Shown here: one piece after another, positions 45,916 to 53,553 of the stretch | Layout of the letters: each line of letters opens with the position of its first letter | How positions within the stretch are numbered: the stretch's first letter is position 1 | NCBI GenBank assembly: GCA_017428085.1 | Contig: JAFRRP010000025.1 | Coordinates: forward strand, 62,001-126,000 | DNA: 64,000 nucleotides | Origin: Clostridia bacterium | GTDB taxonomy: Bacteria > Bacillota > Clostridia > Oscillospirales > Acutalibacteraceae | Direction: 5' to 3' | Notes under the pieces: generated by a model | What the model was told of the DNA's origin: nothing | Seen by the model: the letters and a program-made list of their open reading frames with translations, nothing else | Database searches by the model: none | Program-made: the position numbers and the translations under genes

Positions 45916-46044
45916 TGCGGCGGATGGCTCCGCCGCAGCCTCTTTCCGTTCCAGTGCCTCCTGCAGTCCCTTCAGCGCCGCGAAGGGCAAAAACTGTTTG
46001 GCGCGCTCCACGGCGGGCATGGGGGCTTTCGGTCTACTCGCCAC
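45877..46044 (-). CDS. Short YolD-like protein, apparently truncated
   Basis: 55 aa, GTG start at 46044 with a perfect GGAGGT site (46052-46057) 7 bases before it. The first half, 'RPKAPMPAVERAKQFLPFAALKGLQEALERKE', is the N-terminal YolD motif that follows Y-family polymerases in Firmicutes. YolD proteins are normally about 100 residues with a following beta domain. Here the frame instead runs through a GC hairpin (45915-45938) and a heptad array and stops. It overlaps the polymerase stop by 11 bases, so the two are coupled. Probably a YolD gene shortened by repeat growth or insertion. Confidence 0.72.
   Translation of the reverse strand: MASRPKAPMPAVERAKQFLPFAALKGLQEALERKEAAAEPSAAAGLESPVVSRET
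45915..45938. repeat. GC-rich hairpin inside the YolD-like frame
   Basis: Perfect 10-bp stem CTGCGGCGGA / TCCGCCGCAG with a TGGC loop, directly after the heptad array. Confidence 0.75.
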
Positions 46045-47296
46045 TTCTGTGACCTCCTATCTGTCGGTTGCGCTCCTGCGTGGTGGCGGCCTTGTCCAGG
46101 TCCATCCCCTTGAAAACCGCGTTGCGCCCGTAGCGGTCCTTGATGCGCAGCATCGTGCGCTGGATCTCCCGGTTTTTCGCATTTTTAACCGCGTCGTCAA
46201 ACAGCGTCATCTGGATGTTCTGCTCCGGTGCCACGTCGTTGAAGCACACGTTCACCCGTCGCAGCTGGCAGCGCCGGTCGGTAATGCGCAGGTAAAGCCC
46301 CGTCACGGCGGGGATAATGATATTGTTCAGATTGGTATCCGCCGCCAGGGAAACGCTGCCCTTGACGGCAGTCACGCTGCTCTTGCCGGAATAGCCCAGA
46401 TACAGCGACACCGAATGCGTCACCAGTTCCTTTTCCGTCATGTCCAGGCACAGCAGCTCCGTCATCTCCTTCACGATCAGCAGCCCTTCCTCGCAGTTGT
46501 AGCCGCGCATCAGTACCTGCCCGCTGCTGAGAGAGTGGGTTTTTGATTGATACGCCTTGATGTCGGCGATGGTGGCGCTTTCCCGGCCCCAGGCGTGGTC
46601 GATCAGCAGTTCCGCGTCCTTACCGAACAGGTTATACAGGACGTTCTCGTCCGATTCGGCGATATCCCGCATCGTGAATATGCCGCCGCGTGCCAGCCGC
46701 GACGATATGCCTGGCCCGATCCGCCAGAAGTCCGTCAGGGGGCGGTGATCCCACAGGGTTTGCCGGTAGCTTTCTTCATTCAGTTCCCCGATGAATTCCG
46801 GGGAATGCTTGGCGGTGATATCCAGCGCGATCTTCGTCAGGTACAGGTTGGTCCCTACGCCGCAGGACGCCCGCAGGCCGGTGGTCGCCTGAACGTCCGC
46901 CATTACCGTCTGCGCCAGTTCCCGCGCCGTCATGTTGTAAAGCGTCAGGTAGTTGGTCGCGTCTATAAACGCCTCGTCCACCGAATACACGTGGATATCG
47001 TCTTTGGAAAAGTATTTCAGGTACACCCCGTATACGTCGGCGGAACGTTCGATATACAGCTTCATGCGGGGTTTGGCAACGATATATTTCAGGTCCGCCG
47101 GAATATCCCCCAGCCGGCAGCGATTTTTTACCCCAAGCGCCTTCAGGGCGGGGGAGACCGCCAGACAGATGGTGTTTTTGCTGCGGTCCGGGTCGGCCAC
47201 CACCAGTTTGGCTGTCATGGGGTCCAGCCCCCGCTGCACGCATTCCACGGAGGCGTAAAAGGATTTAAGATCGATACAAAGATACTGCCGCTGCAT
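46034..47296 (-). CDS. Y-family DNA polymerase (UmuC/YqjW-like)
   Basis: 420 aa. 'CIDLKSFYASVECVQRGLDP' and 'VYSVDEAFIDAT' hold the metal-binding Asp/Glu of the palm; 'LRASCGVGTNLYLTKIALDITAKHS' and 'DFWRIGPGISSRLARGGIFTMRDIA' are the thumb and HhH motifs, and a little-finger domain follows. The Gly-Arg rich tail ends 'GGHRSGE'. It belongs to the UvrX/YqjW branch of error-prone polymerases. A LexA box overlaps its promoter start and a YolD-like gene follows, both typical of SOS-induced mutagenesis operons. Confidence 0.93.
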   Translation of the reverse strand: MQRQYLCIDLKSFYASVECVQRGLDPMTAKLVVADPDRSKNTICLAVSPALKALGVKNRCRLGDIPADLKYIVAKPRMKLYIERSADVYGVYLKYFSKDDIHVYSVDEAFIDATNYLTLYNMTARELAQTVMADVQATTGLRASCGVGTNLYLTKIALDITAKHSPEFIGELNEESYRQTLWDHRPLTDFWRIGPGISSRLARGGIFTMRDIAESDENVLYNLFGKDAELLIDHAWGRESATIADIKAYQSKTHSLSSGQVLMRGYNCEEGLLIVKEMTELLCLDMTEKELVTHSVSLYLGYSGKSSVTAVKGSVSLAADTNLNNIIIPAVTGLYLRITDRRCQLRRVNVCFNDVAPEQNIQMTLFDDAVKNAKNREIQRTMLRIKDRYGRNAVFKGMDLDKAATTQERNRQIGGHRSGE

Positions 47297-47323
47297 AATC
47301 CGTCAGTCCAAAAAAAAGTTAAT

Positions 47324-47337
47324 CGAACAAATGTTCG
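47324..47337. promoter_or_regulatory. LexA (SOS) box
   Basis: CGAACAAATGTTCG, a perfect match to the Firmicutes consensus CGAACN4GTTCG. It lies just downstream of the minus-strand -10 (47343-47348), over the expected transcript start. Confidence 0.9.
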
Positions 47338-47342
47338 TTTTT

Positions 47343-47371
47343 ATTGTAGCACGGTCCGCCGGAAATGTCAA
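47343..47371 (-). promoter_or_regulatory. Promoter of the Y-family polymerase operon
   Basis: Minus strand TTGACA (47366-47371), 17-bp spacer, TACAAT (47343-47348), with the LexA box at +1. Confidence 0.88.
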
Positions 47372-47412
47372 GCGGAACGTGTCCATATTTTCGGACAGGC
47401 AGGAATTGACAG

Positions 47413-47438
47413 GTTTGTCGCACTGAGGTGCGACAAAC
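47413..47438. repeat. Perfect 11-bp hairpin with CACTGAGGTG core
   Basis: GTTTGTCGCAC, loop TGAG, GTGCGACAAAC. The core is shared with 29923-29940. Confidence 0.85.
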
Positions 47439-47479
47439 AGTCGTCAGTCGTTAGCAGCGGCGCTTTGCGCCGCAGTCGT
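47438..47479. repeat. CAGTCGT heptads around a GC hairpin
   Basis: CAGTCGT at 47438-47444, 47445-47451 and 47473-47479, with the hairpin GCGGCGC-TTT-GCGCCGC at 47457-47473 between the second and third copies. Confidence 0.75.
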
Positions 47480-47493
47480 TGGAAATGCTGTTT

Positions 47494-47519
47494 TTCATAG
47501 GACCGTCCGGAGAACTTCT
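47494..47519. repeat. 26-bp repeat element, copy 2
   Basis: Contains CCGGAGAACTTCT preceded by TTCATAGGACCGT; a direct repeat of 45852-45877. The two copies flank the polymerase-YolD operon. Confidence 0.75.
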
Positions 47520-47606
47520 AACGACGAAACGGATAAAAACCAACGACCAGATCTGTACCAAATCCCTGTTTTCATGCGTGAATCGTGGGTTTTTACCGCC
47601 GTTTGG

Positions 47607-47635
47607 TTGACATCAAATTCCGGGTGTGTTAAAAT
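47607..47635 (+). promoter_or_regulatory. Promoter of the mannosidase-like gene
   Basis: TTGACA (47607-47612), 17-bp spacer, TAAAAT (47630-47635); a GGGAGGAAA site precedes the ATG. Confidence 0.85.
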
Positions 47636-47670
47636 TTGTGTGAAACTATGTCGTTTCGGGAGGAAATGCT

Positions 47671-50460
47671 ATGCGAAAGGTTCATATCGTTACCTACACC
47701 CACTGGGACCGGGAGTTCCGCTGGGAATTTGAGCGCACGCGGATGCGCCTCGTAGACCTGTTCGACCATCTGTTCGAGATCATGGAGCAAAAGCCCGACT
47801 ACCGTTCGTTCCTGTGCGACGGCCAGCTCACGCTGATCGAGGACTATCTGGAGATCCGTCCGGAGATGAAGGAGAAGGTCAGGCAGTTCGTGCAGGCGGG
47901 GCGGCTGGAGATCGGCCCGTGGTTCACGCTGCCGGACTGCGCCCCCATCCAGGGCGAAAGCGTGGTGCGCAACATCCAGTACGGCGTGAAGAAGAGCGCC
48001 GAATACGGCGACCCGCTGAAATGCGGCTACAACGTGTTCTCCTTCGGGCAGATCGGCCAGCTGCCGCAGATCTACGCCGATTTCGATATCGACAACATCG
48101 TGTTCTATAAATACATGGACCCGAAGAAGTCCAAATACCACGAGTTTATCTGGGAAGCGCCGGACGGCACCCGGGCGCTGGCCTCGCATTTAGGCCCGGA
48201 GGCCCGCTGGAACTTCTTCTTTGCCGGGCACATCCCGATCGTCTACGACAAGGACGCGTGGGACAAGCGCTGGCAGTACACGTGGGGGGAGCTGGGCAAG
48301 GTGTTCCACACCGCGAACCCTGACGACTACGGCTGGTTCTACGACATTCTGGACCCGGAGACCTCCTACCACCCGGAGAACCTGCGCTTCGGCATGGAGC
48401 GCGCGCTGAAGACCGTGGAGGGCACCGCCGCGCCGGACTGCGTGCTGATGTTCGAGGGCACCGACTTCACCGAGCCCCACCCGCTGACGCCGGAGATCAT
48501 CAAAGCGCTGCAGCAGGAGTATGAGGGCGAATTGGAGATCGTCCACTCCACGCTGACCGACTACCTGACCGAGCTGAAGGAAAAACTGAAGGACCGCACC
48601 GACCTCGACGTGGTGAAGGGGCCCATGCGCGACGGCCCGGTGGGTTCCATCCACACGGACGTGTTCTCCACCCATCCGGAGGTCATGATTGAGAACTCTC
48701 ACGCGGAAAACACCGTGATCCGCTACGCCGAGCCGCTGTCCGCCTTCGCGTGGAAATACGGCCTCGCCAGATACCCCGACACGTATCTCGAAAAGCTGTG
48801 GAAGCTGCTGTTCCAGAGTCACGCCCACGATTCCATGCACGGCCTCGGCCCCGTCACGCTGGCGGAGGGAGAGGTCTCCCGCCTGAAGCAGGCCGCCATC
48901 ATCGGCAAGGGGCTGGAGCGCAAGGGGCTGGAAGCCATCACGAAAGAGATCAATACCGAGCGCTTCACCGATACCGAATACTTCCTCGCGGTGCATAACC
49001 CCTCCTCCTTCCCCCGCAGCGAGGTGGCGGAGGCCTACGTGGATATCCCCGCGGGCGTGATCCTGAAATACCTCGTTATCGAGGACGCGGACGGCAACCC
49101 CGTGAAGGTGCAGGAGGCGGAGCGCTGCAACAACGTCCGCGCGGGCATCTATCACCCCAGAAGCCGCAATATGCCCTTCTACTGCACCAAGGTGCACGTG
49201 TTCTTCGAGGCGAAGGAGATCCCCGCCATGGGCTACAAGACCTATAAGATCAAGTGGGCGGAAAAGAACGAGTATCCCTATCCCCACGAGGACTGGGACG
49301 CGCCGCGTATTCTGGCGAACAATATGCTCTCCGGCGTCAATCAGGCGGAAAACGAATATATCCGCGTGAAGATCGCCCCGGACGGCACCGCCACGGTCAC
49401 CGACAAGCTGACGGGCAAGGTCTATTCCGGCCTCAACTACTTCATGGATATGGGCGACAAGGGCAACATGTGGACCTACGACAACCTGCCCTGCGATAAG
49501 ATCATTTCCTCCGTCGGTGAAAAGGCGGAGGTGGCGGTGTCCGTCAACGGTCCGCTGGCGGTGAAGTTTACGGCGAAGCTGACCATGAAGCTGCCCGCCC
49601 GGTACGATTTTGCCAACCAGCGCCGCAGCAACGAGACGGTGGATATGCCCGTCACGGTCGAATATACGCTGAAAAAGGGCTCAAAATATCTGGAAGTGGT
49701 CACCGCCATCGACAACAAGGCCCGGGACCACTATTTCAAGGTCTGTATGCCCACGGGCCTGCACGCCGAAAAGACCTGGGCGGAGGGCTCCTTCATGGTG
49801 ACGGCGTTCCCGGTGCGCCCGTCGGATGACGGGGAGGTGCGGGGCAGCGAGCTGGCCCGCCACCCGGCGCAGCTGTGGTACGATCTGGCGGACGATGCCA
49901 ACGGCTTTGCGGTGCTGACCGACGCCACCAAGGATTATGAAATTTTAGAGGACTGCGGCGAGCAGACGCTGGCCATGGGGCTGGTCCGCTCCACAAGGCT
50001 GCGCATCCCCTGCGACAACCGGCTGTGGATGGAATACCCCGGCGACGAATCCAGCCAGTCCCTGCGTTCCTTCACCTACCGCTACGCCTTCCTGCCCCAC
50101 ACGGGCCAATGGGAGGAGGCAGGCCTCTACAACGAGGCGCTGGCGTTCAACGCGCCGCTGAAGGTGTGCGAGTTCGGGCGGCAGAACGGCATGTTCGGCG
50201 CGGAAAAGAGCTTTCTGCGCATCGACGGTGACAATCTGGTGCTCAGTTCCGTCACCAAGACGGAGGAGGGCGCCGTCAGCGTGCGGCTTTATAACCCCAC
50301 GGACCACGCCGTTGCGGGTACGCTGACCTTCGGCTTCGATATCGCGCAGGGCGCCTCCGTTCGGCTGGACGGCGAGGTGCGCGAGACGCTGCCCGCGGTG
50401 GGCAACGCCGTGGCGCTGAACGTGGGCAGAGGCAAGATCGTGACGATCGAGGTAAAATAA
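47671..50460 (+). CDS. GH38 alpha-mannosidase-like protein lacking the nucleophile Asp
   Basis: 929 aa, full GH38 length: the N-terminal catalytic domain, three-helix bundle and C-terminal beta domains are all present. 'YTHWDREF' keeps the zinc ligands His11 and Asp13, and 'FQSHAHDSMHG' the late His. But the segment that in E. coli MngB reads 'KIGYLPDSFG' is 'KCGYNVFSFG' here, so the Asp that is both nucleophile and zinc ligand is Phe123. The following 'QIGQLPQIY' aligns without gaps. Either a non-hydrolytic relative or a subfamily with a rearranged site. No signal peptide. The next gene starts on its stop (TAATG). Confidence 0.85.
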   Translation: MRKVHIVTYTHWDREFRWEFERTRMRLVDLFDHLFEIMEQKPDYRSFLCDGQLTLIEDYLEIRPEMKEKVRQFVQAGRLEIGPWFTLPDCAPIQGESVVRNIQYGVKKSAEYGDPLKCGYNVFSFGQIGQLPQIYADFDIDNIVFYKYMDPKKSKYHEFIWEAPDGTRALASHLGPEARWNFFFAGHIPIVYDKDAWDKRWQYTWGELGKVFHTANPDDYGWFYDILDPETSYHPENLRFGMERALKTVEGTAAPDCVLMFEGTDFTEPHPLTPEIIKALQQEYEGELEIVHSTLTDYLTELKEKLKDRTDLDVVKGPMRDGPVGSIHTDVFSTHPEVMIENSHAENTVIRYAEPLSAFAWKYGLARYPDTYLEKLWKLLFQSHAHDSMHGLGPVTLAEGEVSRLKQAAIIGKGLERKGLEAITKEINTERFTDTEYFLAVHNPSSFPRSEVAEAYVDIPAGVILKYLVIEDADGNPVKVQEAERCNNVRAGIYHPRSRNMPFYCTKVHVFFEAKEIPAMGYKTYKIKWAEKNEYPYPHEDWDAPRILANNMLSGVNQAENEYIRVKIAPDGTATVTDKLTGKVYSGLNYFMDMGDKGNMWTYDNLPCDKIISSVGEKAEVAVSVNGPLAVKFTAKLTMKLPARYDFANQRRSNETVDMPVTVEYTLKKGSKYLEVVTAIDNKARDHYFKVCMPTGLHAEKTWAEGSFMVTAFPVRPSDDGEVRGSELARHPAQLWYDLADDANGFAVLTDATKDYEILEDCGEQTLAMGLVRSTRLRIPCDNRLWMEYPGDESSQSLRSFTYRYAFLPHTGQWEEAGLYNEALAFNAPLKVCEFGRQNGMFGAEKSFLRIDGDNLVLSSVTKTEEGAVSVRLYNPTDHAVAGTLTFGFDIAQGASVRLDGEVRETLPAVGNAVALNVGRGKIVTIEVK

Positions 50461-51386
50461 TGCGCGCCATAGAATCAAGCGAATTCTTTACGGTGGGTAA
50501 GGACGGGGTCAAAGCCATCCTTACCCCCGACGACAGAAAAATAGATCTGATACAGTTTGAGGACAAGACCTTGTGCTGCGTCAAAAGCGGGCTGGGTTAT
50601 CCCGCCATCTATCCTCTGCGGGAGACGCGCTTCGAGCCGAAGGCCGAGGCCATCCTGATGGATCTGGACGGCACCTCCGTCCATTCGGAGCAATTCTGGA
50701 TGTGGGTGATCGAGCAGACCACCGCCCGGCTGCTGGGCAAAAGCGATTTCAAGCGCGAACAGGAGGACGAGCCCTTCATCTCCGGCCACTCCGTTTCAGA
50801 ACATCTGCAGTACATGATCGACAAGTATTGTCCCGGCGGAGCGCTCGCCGAGGCAAGGAAATACTATTTCGAGATCGTCAACCACGAGATGGCGGAGATC
50901 ATGGCGGGGTGCGGCAAGCAGGACGCCTTCACCCCTGCGCCGCATCTGAAAGAGTTTCTTTTGACTTTGAAAAAAGAAGGGGTCAAGATCGGCCTCGTCA
51001 CCAGCGGCCTGTACGAAAAGGCCATGCCGGAGATCGTCTCGGCCTTCCGGCAGCTCGACATGGGCGATCCCGTTGACTTCTACGACAGCATCATCACCGC
51101 GGGGCAGGCGCTTCGCCCGGGCCAGACCGGCACGCTGGGGGAGCTGGAGCCCAAGCCCCATCCGTGGCTGTACGCGGAGGTGGCGAAGGTGGGACTGAAC
51201 ATGCCTTTCGAGCGTCGACACAAGGTCATCGGCGTGGAGGATTCCTCCGCGGGCGTGGTGTCCATCAGGCTGGCCGGTTTTTCCTGTATCGGCGTTTCCG
51301 GCGGCAACATCGACAAGGCCGGGATCGGCGAGTTGTGTGATTACCGCGCCGAAGGGCTGATGGAAATACTGGATATCATTCTGTGA
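50460..51386 (+). CDS. HAD-superfamily sugar phosphatase/phosphomutase-like
   Basis: 308 aa. HAD motifs are 'AILMDLDGTSVHSE' (I), 'IGLVTSGLYEK' (II), 'EPKPHPW' (III) and 'VIGVEDSSAGVVS' (IV), with an alpha-helical cap: the beta-phosphoglucomutase/GS1-like group. An unusual N-terminal extension of about 60 residues ('TVGKDGVKAILTPDDRKIDLIQFED') precedes motif I and is not recognised. Coupled to the mannosidase-like gene by TAATG, so probably acts on a related sugar phosphate. Confidence 0.87.
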   Translation: MRAIESSEFFTVGKDGVKAILTPDDRKIDLIQFEDKTLCCVKSGLGYPAIYPLRETRFEPKAEAILMDLDGTSVHSEQFWMWVIEQTTARLLGKSDFKREQEDEPFISGHSVSEHLQYMIDKYCPGGALAEARKYYFEIVNHEMAEIMAGCGKQDAFTPAPHLKEFLLTLKKEGVKIGLVTSGLYEKAMPEIVSAFRQLDMGDPVDFYDSIITAGQALRPGQTGTLGELEPKPHPWLYAEVAKVGLNMPFERRHKVIGVEDSSAGVVSIRLAGFSCIGVSGGNIDKAGIGELCDYRAEGLMEILDIIL

Positions 51387-51390
51387 ATCA

Positions 51391-51447
51391 CGGCGGTCCC
51401 GTCCGACGGGGCGCAAACTTTCCCCGCGGGACCGCGTTGTGTTTTAT
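51391..51447 (+). terminator. Terminator of the mannosidase-HAD operon
   Basis: GCGGTCCCG (51393-51401) pairs with CGGGACCGC (51427-51435), with an inner GGGG/CCCC stem, then GTTGTGTTTT. Confidence 0.8.
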
Positions 51448-51481
51448 TCGCAGGGCGCGGACAGGTTTTATGAAAAAAATG

Positions 51482-51510
51482 TTTACACAGGCGTGAATGT
51501 TTAGTATAAT
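51482..51510 (+). promoter_or_regulatory. Promoter of the iron-dependent dehydrogenase
   Basis: TTTACA (51482-51487), 17-bp spacer, TATAAT (51505-51510). Confidence 0.83.
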
Positions 51511-51545
51511 ACTATTCTAATGACAACGACGGTGGGGGAGTACGA

Positions 51546-52643
51546 ATGAAAATCAACGCCTATATGCCCGCAAGGATCGTCAGCGGGAAGAACTGCGTCG
51601 CGGATAATGCCGCGCTGCTGTCGCGTCTCGGAAAAAAATGCCTGATCGTGACCGGCGGCGGCTCCGCGGATAAAAGCGGCGCGCTGGCGGACTGCGTTTC
51701 CGCGCTGGAAAGCGCCGGTATCGCGTACGAACGCTACGGAAAGATCGCGCCCAATCCCACTGTGGAGAGCTGCTTTGAGGCGGGTACGATGGCCCGGGAA
51801 TGCGGGGCGGATCTTATCGTCGGCATCGGGGGCGGTTCCGCGCAGGACGCTGCCAAGGCGGTGGCGATCTTTGCCGCGAATCCCGACATGCGTCTCATGG
51901 ATATCTATACCAGAACGATCCCTGCCAAACGGCTGCCGCTGGCGCTGATCGGCACCACAGCGGGCACCGGCAGCGAGGTTACGGGCGTCAGCGTGCTGAC
52001 CAACGGCGCTACGGGCCGCAAAAAGAGCATCTCCGGCGCGGACTGCTACGCCGACGTTTCCTTCTGCGATTACCGCTACACGCTTTCCGTGCCGTTCGAT
52101 ACCACGGTCTCCACGGCGTTGGACGCCTACTGCCATGCGGCGGAGGCGTATCTGGCGACCTCCTGTAATGATCTGACCGCGCTGTATGGGCTGAAGGCGA
52201 TCGAAATGCTCCACGGCTTTGTCGGCGCGCCGTCCCCGGACGCGTTGACGGAGGGGCTGCGGGAGAAACTGTATATTGCCTCGATCTACGCAGGGCTTGC
52301 CATCAACATCTCCGGCACGGATTTTCCCCACACGGTGGGCTATTATCTGACGGAAAACTACGGCGTGCCCCATGGGAAGGCCTGCGCCGTGTTCATGCCG
52401 GTGCTGATCGGGCGGGCGAAAAAATACTGCCCCGAGAAGCTCGGCGCGATCGAAGCGATCACGGGATATGAAGCCTCGGAAATGGCGGCGCGGATCAAGG
52501 CGGCTGCCGCCGTGGACGTAACGATCAGCAGGGAAGAGGCTGAAACGGTGGCGCAGCGGTGGTCTGCCGGCGTGAAGAATTTTGACCGCAGCCCCGGCGG
52601 GTTTACCGTTGCCGACGCGGCGGACGCTCTGGCGGGAGTTTAG
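51546..52643 (+). CDS. Iron-containing alcohol dehydrogenase family protein
   Basis: 365 aa. The N-terminal Rossmann-like part has 'LIVTGGGSADKSG' and 'VGIGGGSAQDAAKAVAI'; 'GTTAGTGSEVT' is the phosphate-binding turn. Metal ligands are in 'LDAYCHAAEAYL' and 'DFPHTVGYYLTENYGVPHGKACAV' (three His plus Asp). It reduces an aldehyde or ketone with NAD(P)H. The substrate is unknown; the length suits the short butanol-dehydrogenase-like branch. Confidence 0.88.
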   Translation: MKINAYMPARIVSGKNCVADNAALLSRLGKKCLIVTGGGSADKSGALADCVSALESAGIAYERYGKIAPNPTVESCFEAGTMARECGADLIVGIGGGSAQDAAKAVAIFAANPDMRLMDIYTRTIPAKRLPLALIGTTAGTGSEVTGVSVLTNGATGRKKSISGADCYADVSFCDYRYTLSVPFDTTVSTALDAYCHAAEAYLATSCNDLTALYGLKAIEMLHGFVGAPSPDALTEGLREKLYIASIYAGLAINISGTDFPHTVGYYLTENYGVPHGKACAVFMPVLIGRAKKYCPEKLGAIEAITGYEASEMAARIKAAAAVDVTISREEAETVAQRWSAGVKNFDRSPGGFTVADAADALAGV

Positions 52644-52669
52644 GCAGCAGGCAGTAGGCAGTAGGAATA
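52642..52669 (+). repeat. Heptad array at the dehydrogenase stop
   Basis: AGGCAGC, AGGCAGT, AGGCAGT, AGGAATA in register; the TAG stop (52641-52643) overlaps the first unit. Confidence 0.85.
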
Positions 52670-52698
52670 GACTGATACAAAGATTAAAGGTAAGAGCT

Positions 52699-53382
52699 AT
52701 GATTTATTTTACGGGAGATATTCACGGCGACGCGGAGAGGGTGAGCAAAAACGCCTTAAGTATGATGAAACCGGGCGACACCCTGATCATCTGCGGCGAC
52801 TTCGGCTTTATCTGGGATAACGCCAAGCCCGAACGCAAAACGCTGCGCTCGCTTGCCAGGCGGCGTTATAATATCTGCTTCGTGGACGGTACCCACGAGA
52901 ATTTCGACCTGCTGAATTCTTATCCGGTGACGGAATGGAACGGCGGCAAGGTTCATAAGATCGCCAAAAATATCTACCATCTGATGAGGGGCCAGCTGTT
53001 TACCATTGAAGGAAAAACGATCTTCACTATGGGCGGCGGGGAGGACCCGGAGATGGAGCTGGATGAAAACGACGACGTGTCGCTTCACAAGGAGATCCCC
53101 ACCGCGCAGGAGCTGATGAACGGCGTGGCCGCGCTGGAAAGCTGCAAGTATAAAGTAAATTACATCGTTACACACGAGCCGCCGGCCAAAACGCGGGATT
53201 TTCTGCTGCTGTCTTCCGGTAAATCGCTGCGCGTCACTTCCCTCGGCGCGTATTTCGACGAGCTTTCGCAACAGGCGGAATACGGTAAATGGCTGTTCGG
53301 CAGCATGCATATCGACCGGTTCATCTCCGGCAACCAGATCGCCCTGTTCCGGAATATCGTGGCGGGGAAAAACAGGCTATAG
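52699..53382 (+). CDS. Calcineurin-like metallophosphoesterase
   Basis: 227 aa from the ATG at 52699 with AAAGG upstream. 'YFTGDIHGD' (DxH), 'LIICGDFGFIWD' (GD), 'FVDGTHENFDLL' (GNH variant with Thr-His-Glu-Asn) and 'IVTHEPP' are the metal-binding blocks. Small clostridial phosphoesterases of this kind have unknown substrates. The stop is followed by heptad-like AGGC repeats. Confidence 0.87.
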   Translation: MIYFTGDIHGDAERVSKNALSMMKPGDTLIICGDFGFIWDNAKPERKTLRSLARRRYNICFVDGTHENFDLLNSYPVTEWNGGKVHKIAKNIYHLMRGQLFTIEGKTIFTMGGGEDPEMELDENDDVSLHKEIPTAQELMNGVAALESCKYKVNYIVTHEPPAKTRDFLLLSSGKSLRVTSLGAYFDELSQQAEYGKWLFGSMHIDRFISGNQIALFRNIVAGKNRL

Positions 53383-53394
53383 GCAATAGCGGAA
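53374..53394 (+). repeat. Heptad-like array at the phosphoesterase stop
   Basis: AGGCTAT, AGGCAAT, AGCGGAA; the TAG stop (53380-53382) spans the first two units. A related run AGGCAGC, AGTTAAT, AGTAAGA lies near 53507-53527, and a small hairpin (AGCGG/CCGCT) at 53394-53407. Confidence 0.6.
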
Positions 53395-53553
53395 GCGGTG
53401 CGCCGCTGCCGGTGGCAGATAAAGGCGCAGCGCTGACGTGAGCAAACACAGAGGATTGCGAAGCGCTCCAAGCGAGCAAGCAGACAATGTTTGCGAGGTA
53501 AAGATAGGCAGCAGTTAATAGTAAGAATGGTATTTTTGAAACGAAATAGGGTT

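Larger units (their letters stand above)
47372..47606. other. Repeat-filled gene-free stretch
   Basis: The 374 bases between the polymerase and mannosidase genes contain no frame with a binding site. They hold the LexA promoter, two perfect hairpins (47413-47438, 47457-47473), CAGTCGT heptads (47438-47451, 47473-47479), the second copy of the 26-bp repeat (47494-47519), inverted ACGAC fragments up to about 47555, and the mannosidase promoter. Confidence 0.7.

Noticed and set aside
45829..47670. Transposon or integron around the Y-family polymerase
   Set aside because: No transposase, integrase or terminal inverted repeats; only short direct repeats flank it.
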